DNA of 64,000 nucleotides from Clostridium sp. (GTDB taxonomy: Bacteria; Bacillota; Clostridia; Clostridiales; Clostridiaceae), in assembly GCA_031292145.1 (NCBI GenBank), contig JARLHR010000043.1, positions 1 to 64,000 of the forward strand, read 5' to 3'. The position numbers and the translations under genes were made by a program. Positions 26,693-34,805 of the stretch are shown here, one piece after another; position 1 is the stretch's first letter, and every line of letters begins with the position of its first letter. The notes beneath the pieces were generated by a model. The model searched no databases, had not been told where the DNA came from, and saw only the letters and a list, made by a program, of their open reading frames with translations.

Positions 26693-27679
26693 ATGGGGAT
26701 AAAAATGAAGGAAGCTAGAAAAATTTCTGATAAAAAAATTATTAAAATAAAAGATGCAACTGATAAAATGAGAAAAAATAAGGAATTAAAATGTATAACG
26801 AATGAATGTGATGCTAAAATAACTTGGGCAAAACGTCATATGATAAATAGTGAAATAGAAAATAAATTTTTTAGATTGTTGCAAGGAGAAACTCATAGCA
26901 ATAAATGTAAATATAATACATCTGGAAGAGTTGAAATTTTAGCAAAATCATCAGATAAAAATATATTAAAGCAGCTAGAGAACAATTGCTATGAATTTAG
27001 ATTAAATTTAATAGTGGAAAATTTAAAAGAAGTAAGCATAAAAAAAGAAGACGAAGATGAAAATTCAGAACAAAAGAGAAAAGATAATTTAGTTCAAAAG
27101 AGTTATCGGAAAAATGGACAGGCAAAACCTTATTTGTCTTTAATGAGAGATGTTATGATATTAAGAAGTGAAGTTGAAGAAGATGAAGAACTGAAGAAAC
27201 ATATTAAACTTACATTTGACAAAAAGAAAGTAGATTGGAGCAAGTTTTTTTACGATGAAGGAAGTGAAGAGAAAATATATGATTACATAAAAAGAAATGG
27301 ATATAAGTCATACAATAAAACTACTATTAGGCTGGAGCATCCTATATGCATTGAAGGTGCGGTAGCTAAAAAAATTATAATTAATCAAGATACAAAAGTA
27401 TATTTTATTAATTATAAATTATCAAGGTTTATAGAACCAAATCAAGATAATGAAGTTATATTATATAAAGTAAGTTTAATGACTAAAGATAAGAAAATAG
27501 CAGAAAATTTGAATAAAGGTATAGAACTGAAAAAAATAGTACATCTAATTACATATTCGATACCATATGCAGACATTTCTCAAAAAGAATATATTAAGAA
27601 TGATGTGAAAATGATAATTAGGGAGATAAAAGGATGGATTAATTATGAAGAACAAATATATATAGTAGAAGACAATTAA
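26693..27679 (+). CDS. Cys/His-rich protein, fourth gene of the operon
   Basis: This 328-aa protein starts 20 bases after the CorA-like gene, behind TAGGAGG. A probable zinc site near the N-terminus is formed by Cys34, Cys39, His68 and Cys72 (CITNEC, then GETHSNKC). This resembles the N-terminal zinc domain of CoiA-like proteins, but no nuclease motif can be confirmed. The remainder is mixed alpha/beta and charged. A terminator follows 100 bases later, closing the operon. Confidence 0.6.
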   Translation: MGIKMKEARKISDKKIIKIKDATDKMRKNKELKCITNECDAKITWAKRHMINSEIENKFFRLLQGETHSNKCKYNTSGRVEILAKSSDKNILKQLENNCYEFRLNLIVENLKEVSIKKEDEDENSEQKRKDNLVQKSYRKNGQAKPYLSLMRDVMILRSEVEEDEELKKHIKLTFDKKKVDWSKFFYDEGSEEKIYDYIKRNGYKSYNKTTIRLEHPICIEGAVAKKIIINQDTKVYFINYKLSRFIEPNQDNEVILYKVSLMTKDKKIAENLNKGIELKKIVHLITYSIPYADISQKEYIKNDVKMIIREIKGWINYEEQIYIVEDN

Positions 27680-27777
27680 GAAAGAAGAGATTTATTTAGA
27701 GTACATTCTATATAGGTAACTGAAATAGTATTAAGAATATTTGTTTAAAATCTTTTAAATAAGTGCTTTCAATAGTT

Positions 27778-27810
27778 TAGAGCATAAAGAAATGCTCTAG
27801 GTCATTTTTT
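27778..27810 (+). terminator. Terminator of the four-gene operon
   Basis: TAGAGCAT and ATGCTCTA form a perfect 8-bp stem with a six-base loop. A T run follows a few bases later. Confidence 0.75.
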
Positions 27811-27848
27811 CATTGAATTGGAAATAATGAATTTAAGAGGAATATTAA

Positions 27849-27965
27849 GAAGATAAAAACACTAATAACTCAATTGAAACAGATGTTGTTGAGGGATTAC
27901 AAAAAGAATTTCAAAATATACTGGATAAAATCAAAAATGAGATTTCTAAAAATACTATGAAGTAG
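27849..27965 (+). pseudogene. C-terminal remnant of an unrecognised gene
   Basis: A short frame reads EDKNTNNSIETDVVEGLQKE and ends KNEISKNTMK at TAG. It has no ribosome site or start. It appears to be the surviving end of a helical protein. Confidence 0.35.
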
Positions 27966-28084
27966 TAAATGTGGATATGGTGATTCGCACTCATTATGAA
28001 AATTACAAAAATACTTAAGGCATATTTAATTATTATTATGTTATAAAAGTTTAATTTTATATTATTTAGATGAAAACAGTATTA

Positions 28085-28116
28085 AGAGAAGGGGATAATC
28101 CTCTTCTTTTTTTTGT
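28085..28116 (+). terminator. Terminator upstream of the GHKL gene
   Basis: AGAAGGGGA pairs with TCCTCTTCT (one G-U) around TAA, then a T run. Confidence 0.85.
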
Positions 28117-28217
28117 AAAAATTCAATAATCTGTATAACTAATAGAAGTTCTGTAATTCGATTATTTAAATCTGCATATATATGGGTATAGAACTAATTT
28201 TATTTAGAGGAACTTTT

Positions 28218-29324
28218 ATGGGCATAAATGATTATTTTACAAAAGAATACAGTGTGAAAAGCTTAATCGAAGGAACTACGATAGAGAATGCAATATGTTT
28301 CTTAATTGATAATTCTTTAGATGCGGCAGAAAAAGCAAATAAAAGTATTAATATAGAAATTGTTTTAGATAATAATACTTTTAGAATTCAAGATAATGGC
28401 ATAGGTATATCATACAAAGAAGCACAAGAAAGCCTCTTAAAAATAGGAGAAAAAAATTCGTTTACAGATTTATACGGTCAAGGTTTGAAAAAAGCAATAC
28501 TTACCATGGGTAAAAAAATAAATATAAAATCGACTAGAGGTACAGGAGTGACAAACATAAATTTAAGAATATTGGGTGATGATGAAAAAGATTTATGGAA
28601 ACCAAGCTTAAACTACAGCCGTACCAAAAGTAAAGAGGGATTCATAGTTGAAATAACTGAATTTACAAATGAAATGAATAAATTTATAATGGATAACATG
28701 AATTTGAATAAATTTGTAAAATTAAAGAATAAACTCTCATATAAATATAGATATATTTTACAATCGGGATTAGCAACTATAAAGTTCAATGAAGATTACT
28801 TAGATGCTAAGTTTATAGATGCTGACAAGGTAGATGAGAAAAGTACAATAATAGATGAATTAAATGTTACTGTCAAGATATTCAAGAACATAAAAGAAAA
28901 ATCTTTAAATGGAATAGATTTTATTGTAAATAATAGATGTGTAGTTGAGAAAGAAAAAAGTAAAAAAATAGATTGGAACTTAAAAATAAGAAAAAAGGGA
29001 CATAGCTACGTAAAATTTTTTGGAGAAGTAATTGTAGAAACCGATGATATAGAAAAGTTGGGAGTAAGCCCATCAAAAAATAAAATTAATTTTACAACTA
29101 CTCAGTTTCAGAAAATACTAGATTATATGTTTAGCGCTATAGAAGAGAATAGATTAGCTTATACAAAGCCAACAATATCAGTACAATTTGATATAGAAGT
29201 TGAAGATTATATTGAATGGAAAGAAATTTTAGAAGAACAGGGTAGTAAATTTGAGTGTGCTAAAGAGGTAATAGAACATTTATATCAATTAGGAGTGAAT
29301 AAAATAAGAGCAAATAAAGATTAA
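28218..29324 (+). CDS. GHKL ATPase (MORC/MutL/Hsp90-type fold)
   Basis: This 368-aa protein begins at ATG 28218 behind AGAGGA; the frame is open upstream. The ATP-binding fold is clear: the N box ENAICFLIDNSLDAA at about 23-37, DNGIG at 59-63 and GQGLKKA at 87-93. A middle S5-like domain and a helical tail follow. Such ATPases dimerise on ATP. In bacteria, MORC/MutL-like members occur in restriction and anti-phage systems. There is no MutL endonuclease motif and no fused nuclease. It lies about 540 bp after the four-gene operon behind its own terminators, so joint function is only suggested. Confidence 0.8.
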   Translation: MGINDYFTKEYSVKSLIEGTTIENAICFLIDNSLDAAEKANKSINIEIVLDNNTFRIQDNGIGISYKEAQESLLKIGEKNSFTDLYGQGLKKAILTMGKKINIKSTRGTGVTNINLRILGDDEKDLWKPSLNYSRTKSKEGFIVEITEFTNEMNKFIMDNMNLNKFVKLKNKLSYKYRYILQSGLATIKFNEDYLDAKFIDADKVDEKSTIIDELNVTVKIFKNIKEKSLNGIDFIVNNRCVVEKEKSKKIDWNLKIRKKGHSYVKFFGEVIVETDDIEKLGVSPSKNKINFTTTQFQKILDYMFSAIEENRLAYTKPTISVQFDIEVEDYIEWKEILEEQGSKFECAKEVIEHLYQLGVNKIRANKD

Positions 29325-29368
29325 GTTATAATATAAGTATTTAAAATTAAAAAATACTTAGTAACGTT

Positions 29369-29395
29369 GAAGAGGGACAAGACCTCTTCTTTTTG
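29369..29395 (+). terminator. Terminator after the GHKL gene
   Basis: GAAGAGG and CCTCTTC form a perfect stem with a seven-base loop, then TTTTTTG. Confidence 0.88.
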
Positions 29396-29753
29396 CTGTA
29401 GATTATTATAATTAAAAACAAATAGAGATAGGATTGAGTGAATGTTTTGGCAATAAAATTACTATTTCTTAATGGGAAATATATGATTACATTAGCATTA
29501 TTGATAATATATAGACAAATATACAGTAAAACTAATACATAATAGCATTAATACTATAGCTAGATTTATTCTAATACAACTATACTTCATAATGTACCTC
29601 TCAATTTTTATTTATTTAATATAATTGACAATAATTAAATTAATTATGCAATTATAACTTTTGTACAATAAATTTCTTTAATAGTAACATTAAAGGGATA
29701 TTGCTAAAAAAGTAGAAATATAATATATGTAAAGAAAAAATATAGGGGGAATA
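29396..29753. other. Intergenic stretch, no gene seen
   Basis: Only A/T-rich non-coding DNA is visible, with the ribosome site AGGGGG of the next gene at its end. Confidence 0.5.
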
Positions 29754-30278
29754 ATGATGAAAAAATTCAAAAGACTAATTGTGAGTTTTGCTACCTTAAT
29801 AATGTTGTTAGCAATAGCTCCAATATCAGCACATGCGGAATGGAGACAAGGAAATAATGGCTGGTGGTATTCTCAAGGTGGTTCATCTTATGCTACTGGT
29901 TGGACTAAAATTAATGGACAATGGTATTACTTTGATTCTAATGGCTATATGGAGACTGGATGGATAAATGATAATGGAAATTGGTTCTATACATATGGTG
30001 ATGGAACTATGGCTCATGATACTAAAATTGATGGCTATTACTTAAATAGTTCTGGAGCTTGGACAAACAGTGTACCAACTTCTACTTCATATAATGCTAA
30101 TGGTTACAGTGGTTCAACAAGCAGTTATGTAGGTGATAATCAAAGCCAAACAGTATATGTATCTAAAAATGGAATATATCATTCAAGTCCAACGGCACAT
30201 GGGATGAAATATTATACACCAATGTCTAGAGCAGATGCTGAAAAGGCTGGATATAGAGCTTGTAAAATATGTTATTAA
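29754..30278 (+). CDS. Secreted wall-binding-repeat protein with a C-terminal cysteine module
   Basis: This 174-aa protein has a signal peptide (cleavage after AHA near residue 28). CW_binding-type repeats follow (GWWYSQGGSSYATGWTKING, QWYYFDSNGYMETGWI), then a short linker. The end is a module YVSKNGIYHSSPTAHGMKYY with PMSRADAEKAGYRACKICY. This module resembles a metal-binding tail seen on clostridial secreted nucleases, but the first cysteine expected near SPTC is replaced by Ala. AGGGGG precedes two tandem ATGs. It is related in design to the genes at 19820 and 20201. Confidence 0.75.
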   Translation: MMKKFKRLIVSFATLIMLLAIAPISAHAEWRQGNNGWWYSQGGSSYATGWTKINGQWYYFDSNGYMETGWINDNGNWFYTYGDGTMAHDTKIDGYYLNSSGAWTNSVPTSTSYNANGYSGSTSSYVGDNQSQTVYVSKNGIYHSSPTAHGMKYYTPMSRADAEKAGYRACKICY

Positions 30279-30286
30279 GATAATTA

Positions 30287-30336
30287 TAGAAGCAGTAGGT
30301 AAGTTGAATCTTATTTACTGCTTTGTTTTTTATAAA
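30287..30336 (+). terminator. Terminator after the wall-binding gene
   Basis: AAGCAGTA and TACTGCTT form a stem with an inner AAG/CTT pair, followed by TGTTTTTT. Confidence 0.75.
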
Positions 30337-30380
30337 CTAATATTTTATTTATATATAATAATGAAGAAACTTAAATGTAG

Positions 30381-30418
30381 AGGGTAATAAGGAGAAATCT
30401 TTATTGCCTATTTTTTGT
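30381..30418 (+). terminator. Second terminator upstream of the integrase
   Basis: GGTAATAAGGA pairs with TCTTTATTGCC (two G-U pairs) around a GAAA loop, then TATTTTTTG. Confidence 0.75.
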
Positions 30419-30530
30419 TATTCCCTTTTATATAAAGTTAAGGAAAAAGATTAGTTGCATTAAATCTTGTAGTTGGGTATAATACAATAAATAATATAGT
30501 TGGATACGTCCAGATAAAAAGGAGACACTA

Positions 30531-32198
30531 ATGAGTAAAAAATTAATCAAAGCTGTTTATTATACACGTGTTAGTACCAATAAAGAGGAACAAGAGCAAA
30601 GCTTTGAAGCACAAGAAGCATATTTTAAAGAACTTCTAAGTAAAGAGAATGGTTATGAATTAGTTGCTGGGTATTGTGAAAAAGGGGTGAGTGGTACAAA
30701 ACTTTCTAAAAGACCAGAGTTCAACAGAATGTTAGAAGATGCAGGATTAAGAAAAGTTATTAACAAAGCTACACCTCAAGAAGTAAGAAAGAAATTTATA
30801 AGTACAGACTATGTGCTAACGGAAAAAGAACCAGAGTTCAAAATGATATTTGTTAAGGATAATAGTAGGCTTGCCCGTAATACTGATATTGGAGGAATAT
30901 TAAAAAAGCTGAAAGATAAAGGGGTATATGTATATTTTTGCGACTTAAATAGAAGTAACGAACATGATAGTGATGATATGCTTTTAAATATGCTTTTTAG
31001 TTTGGCACAACAGGAAAGTGTAGACAAGAGTACAAAAGTTAGATTTGGAGCATTACAAAGTGCAAAAAATGGAAAGATACGTTGTGGAAATCAGTTGTAT
31101 GGATACACATATAATAAGGAAGAAAATTCTCTGAGGATTATTGAAAAAGAGGCTAATATAGTTAAATTAATATATCAATTAAGAGAACAAGGTAATGGTA
31201 CTAGAAAAGTATGTAATTATTTGAAGGAGCAAGGAGTTACTACTAGAAGTGGAGTAGATTTTAGACCGAATGTAGTAAGTAGAATGTTGCAAAATCCTAC
31301 TTACACAGGAAAATTAGTTAGAAATAAGTTTGATTGTAATATGATAGGTGAAACTGGAGGACAGAAACAAAAGCCTAGAGAGGAATGGATTATAGATGAT
31401 ACGGATAAAGTAGATAAAATAATAGATGAAGAAGTTTTCGAAAAGGTTCAAGAATTAATAAATGAAAATATTGATAAACTTGGGGGCATTAAGAAAGGTA
31501 AGTATCTAAGTAGAAGTGAATTTGCAGAGAAAATAATTTGTGGTAAGTGCGGGAAACATTATGTAAGAAATAGTGATAAATTGGCTGATGGTAGTAAAAA
31601 AATATTTTATAATTGTGCTACTAAGAAGCAGAAAGGTGTAAAAGTGTGTGATAGTAGGAATATATCTTCGGAAGAGTTAGAAGATAAAATAAAGAATAAT
31701 TTATCTAGAGGGAAATATAAAGAATTAGTAAATTTCCACATTAATATAGCTATAGAATTTATAAAGCAAGATAAAGCTAAATTATATAAGGATGATTCAC
31801 ATGTTGAAGAAATAGAGAAAATTAAAAAACAAATCGAAAATTATAAAAATATGTTAAATACATTGCTGGATATATTATTTAAAGATAATTCTGATAGTGC
31901 TATGGAAGTATTTAATACAAAAAAATCTGAGATAGAAAATCATGTAAGAGTATTAGAAGACAGATTAAAAGAGTTAACATTATCAGATAAAGAAAGGGAA
32001 GCGAAAGAAAAATTCATAAACGATAATATGGCAATACTTCGACAATATGCAGAAGCCATTCCAGAAGAGATAAGCCGAGAAGAATTCTTAAAAGACCATT
32101 TGGTTTATTTTGAGGTAAATAGAAAAGGAGAGTTGGGTTTATTTACACATGCTAATAGAATAGTAGGAGAAATACAGAATATTTTAAAAGGCGAATAA
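30531..32198 (+). CDS. Large serine recombinase, the island's integrase
   Basis: This 555-aa protein has the large serine integrase layout. The N-terminal catalytic domain has Ser15 (YYTRVST) and DNSRLARN. The recombinase domain includes GNQLYGYTYN and VVSRMLQNPTYTGKLVRN. A zinc ribbon follows (CGKCGKHYVRN, then CATKKQKGVKVCD). It ends in a coiled-coil region (about 420-490). AAAAGGAG precedes the ATG. Its gene ends 58 bp before the attR core, the usual place for the integrase of such islands. It is expected to join the comM target site with the island's end. It appears intact, so excision is possible. Confidence 0.95.
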   Translation: MSKKLIKAVYYTRVSTNKEEQEQSFEAQEAYFKELLSKENGYELVAGYCEKGVSGTKLSKRPEFNRMLEDAGLRKVINKATPQEVRKKFISTDYVLTEKEPEFKMIFVKDNSRLARNTDIGGILKKLKDKGVYVYFCDLNRSNEHDSDDMLLNMLFSLAQQESVDKSTKVRFGALQSAKNGKIRCGNQLYGYTYNKEENSLRIIEKEANIVKLIYQLREQGNGTRKVCNYLKEQGVTTRSGVDFRPNVVSRMLQNPTYTGKLVRNKFDCNMIGETGGQKQKPREEWIIDDTDKVDKIIDEEVFEKVQELINENIDKLGGIKKGKYLSRSEFAEKIICGKCGKHYVRNSDKLADGSKKIFYNCATKKQKGVKVCDSRNISSEELEDKIKNNLSRGKYKELVNFHINIAIEFIKQDKAKLYKDDSHVEEIEKIKKQIENYKNMLNTLLDILFKDNSDSAMEVFNTKKSEIENHVRVLEDRLKELTLSDKEREAKEKFINDNMAILRQYAEAIPEEISREEFLKDHLVYFEVNRKGELGLFTHANRIVGEIQNILKGE

Positions 32199-32237
32199 CA
32201 TTAGTATAAATGGGCAGTATTAAGATAATAATTCATA

Positions 32238-33686
32238 ATGATGCTGTCCTTTACTATTAATATAGTAGGACTTCCTGACACTTCGGTTAAGGAAGCAAAG
32301 GAAAGAGTTAGAGCTGCAATTATAAATTGTGGGTATGAATTTCCATTAGGCAGGATTACCATTAACTTAGCTCCAGCAGATGTTAGGAAAATAGGATCAT
32401 TATTAGATTTACCTATTGCACTTGGAATTCTTATGGAATCTAACCAAATTTTAAGAAAGAGTATGGATGATTATATAGTATTTGGCGAGTTATCTTTATT
32501 TGGCGAATTAAAAGGAATAAAAGGCACAATACCAATAATAATTGAAGGAGCTCGACAAAATATTAACAAGTTTATATTTCCGTATGAGAATTTAGAAGAA
32601 ACATACTATTTTAAAGCTGGAGAATACTATCCATTAAGGAATTTAAAAGAGGTGATCTCTTTTATAACATATGAAGATATGCTTCCTTATGAAGGAAGCA
32701 ATGACATAAACGAAGACTCGGAGAATAAATTGTTGGATTATGGTGATATTATAGGGCAGTATTCATCTAAAAGGGCACTGGAAATAGCAGCGGCCGGGAA
32801 GCATAATATTGTTTTATACGGAGAACCAGGATGTGGAAAAACTATGCTTGCAAAAGCTTTAATATCGATATTACCTTCTTTATCGAAGGAAGAATTATTA
32901 GAAGTTGCTAAAATTTATAGTGCATGTGGCCTTATACATAAGGATCTGCATCTAAAAAGACCATTTAGATCACCGCATCATACTACAACAAAATTAGCGT
33001 TAATAGGTGGTGGGAAAGAAATAAAACCGGGAGAAATAACACTTGCCCATAATGGTGTTCTATTTTTAGATGAAATGCTTGAATTTAAAAAGGAATCTTT
33101 AGAATCCTTGAGAGAACCCCTTGAAGAGAAGTGCGTAAATATAACTAGAATCAGTGGCAGCCATATAATGCCATCAGATTTTTTGTTAATTGGTGCATTT
33201 AATCCAGTAGAAAATAATGAAGATAAGGATTTTAATGATAACAAATATTATTATAATACCAGATTAAATAAATATTCTAATAAATTTTCAAGTGCTTTGT
33301 TAGATAGAATTGATATTTTAAATTATGTTCCGAGGCTTAATTATGATCAGATTAAAAAAGAAAAAGATACATACGACTCAAAGGTTATGAAAGAAAATGT
33401 ATTAAGAGCTATAAGAATTCAAAAAGAAAGATTTAAAGATACAGGATATAAATATAATTCTGACATAAAAGGAAAAGATGTTTTTGAAATATGCAGAGTA
33501 GATAATGGATGCACAAAGATTTTAGAGCACTATTATAATACATCTAATGTATCATTAAGAGGTTACGGAAAAGTAATAAAGCTTGCAAGAACAATAGCAG
33601 ATATAGAAAATGAAGTAGATATATTAGAGGGACATATTTTGGAAGCTTTTAGTTATAGAAAAAATATTAATGGAGAAATTATATAG
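32238..33686 (+). pseudogene. comM: comM (YifB), 3' fragment with island-derived start
   Basis: The frame carries nearly all of ComM: the remainder of the N-terminal S5-like domain, then AAA+ Mg-chelatase motifs GEPGCGKT at residues 195-202 and GVLFLDEM, and the C-terminal domain to residue 482. Its first codons (MMLSFT) come from the island; comM proper begins at NIVG. The natural first 31 residues are missing, so it is probably non-functional, although a shortened protein could be made. No good ribosome site precedes 32238. It reads in the same direction as the integrase, 39 bp downstream. Confidence 0.9.
32257..32270 (+). other. attR core
   Basis: TTAATATAGTAGGA is identical to the attL core at 2693-2706. 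Everything to the right is comM. Confidence 0.88.
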
Positions 33687-33703
33687 AAAGGAAAAAGAAA
33701 AAT

Positions 33704-34759
33704 ATGAATTATGACTTATGGTTAATGCTTCTTGATATATCAAATTTTCAAAAAATAAAACTAATAAATAAATATAATAATGCAGAAAATGTATATAATA
33801 ATTTTGAGGAGATTATAAAAGAAAGTAAAGCGATAAATAAAAAATTAAAAAATTTTCAAAAAGAAGATTTACATTATGAAATTTTACATTTAAAGGAAAC
33901 TATACACAAAAAGAATATAGGATACATTACATATGATAATCCTTTATATAAAGAGAAGTTGAGTGGGATTTTACATCCTCCATATTTCTTATTTTATAAA
34001 GGAAATATAGATGTTATAAAAAATAAATCAATAGGAGTTGTAGGAACAAGAAAATGCTCAAATTATGGACTAACCGTAACAAAACTCTTGACAAAGGAGC
34101 TTATTACTAATAATATAACGCTTATAAGCGGAGGTGCAAGAGGAATAGATTCAATTGCACATAAAACTGCTTTAGAATATGATGGATATAACATATGCGT
34201 ATTAGGATGTGGAATAGATAGAGTATATCCAGCTGAAAATAAAATATTGTTTTCTAAAATAGCAGAAAAAGGTGTTGTAGTTTCGGAATTTTTACCTGGT
34301 ACAGAACCATTAAGAGAAAACTTTCCGAGAAGGAATAGGATAATAAGTGGGCTTAGTCAAGGGATAATAGTAACAGAAGCTTCAGAAAAAAGTGGATCGT
34401 TAATAACAGCAAGGATTGCTAATAAACAAGATAAAAAAGTTATTGCGGTTCCGGGTTCGATATTTTATGAAGGGGCACGAGGTACTAATAAGTTAATCAG
34501 AGATGGTGGTGCTAGTACATGTACAGATATAAATGATTTGAAGGTATTTCTTAGTTTGGAATACATTGAAAATCCTGTGAAACTTATGCCAGAAAAGAAT
34601 GATATATTGGATTTGATTACAGAGTCACCAATTCATATAGATGATATTTTCAAAAATACATCTGTTGATAGGGGAGCTTTATATGCATTATTATTTGAAA
34701 TGCAGATAAAAAATGAAATTATATGCCTGCCTGGAAATTACTATGTGAAAGCAATTTAA
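33704..34759 (+). CDS. dprA: DNA processing protein DprA
   Basis: This 351-aa protein is the loader of RecA onto incoming single-stranded DNA in transformation. The Rossmann core is visible: VGTRKCSNYGL, SGGARGIDSIAHKTAL and GCGIDRVYPAEN, then SGSLITARIAN. An N-terminal extension and a C-terminal winged-helix-like part (about 285-350) complete the family length. GAAAGGAAA precedes the ATG. It follows comM by 17 bp, as in other clostridia. With comM broken, this gene may still have an upstream transcript from the integrase side. Confidence 0.95.
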   Translation: MNYDLWLMLLDISNFQKIKLINKYNNAENVYNNFEEIIKESKAINKKLKNFQKEDLHYEILHLKETIHKKNIGYITYDNPLYKEKLSGILHPPYFLFYKGNIDVIKNKSIGVVGTRKCSNYGLTVTKLLTKELITNNITLISGGARGIDSIAHKTALEYDGYNICVLGCGIDRVYPAENKILFSKIAEKGVVVSEFLPGTEPLRENFPRRNRIISGLSQGIIVTEASEKSGSLITARIANKQDKKVIAVPGSIFYEGARGTNKLIRDGGASTCTDINDLKVFLSLEYIENPVKLMPEKNDILDLITESPIHIDDIFKNTSVDRGALYALLFEMQIKNEIICLPGNYYVKAI

Positions 34760-34767
34760 AAATATGT

Positions 34768-34805
34768 AGGGGGGTGAATACTTCATAATTATATGAAGTA
34801 GTAAT
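34768..34805 (+). promoter_or_regulatory. Ribosome site and hairpin spacer before topA
   Basis: AGGGGGG (34768-34774) lies about 31 bases before the topA ATG, too far to act directly. Between them is a perfect 9-bp hairpin: TACTTCATA at 34779-34787 and TATGAAGTA at 34792-34800, four-base loop. Folding would bring the site to about 9 bases from the start. GTG AAT ACT TCA TAA (34774-34788) could also be a tiny upstream frame. Confidence 0.5.

Larger units (their letters stand above)
2693..32270. mobile_element. 29.6-kb integrated genomic island in comM
   Basis: The island is bounded by identical 14-bp cores that both fall at the same comM codons (NIVG). It encodes a large serine recombinase 58 bp inside the right core, a second small resolvase, a ParB-like remnant and several HTH proteins. 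Cargo looks defensive (SIR2 protein, histone-fold/CorA-like operon, GHKL ATPase) or secreted (wall-binding repeats). No phage structural or conjugation genes are visible. Several pseudogenes and long gene-poor stretches at 2.7-4.2 and 22.8-23.8 kb suggest an old, decaying insertion, although the recombinase is intact. Confidence 0.93.

Noticed and set aside
28218-29324. Histidine kinase
   Set aside because: There is no dimerisation helix with a conserved histidine and no response regulator gene. The box order fits MutL/Hsp90/MORC ATPases.
2693-32270. Interpretation as a prophage or conjugative element
   Set aside because: No terminase, capsid, tail, holin, relaxase or type IV secretion gene was found among the readable frames.
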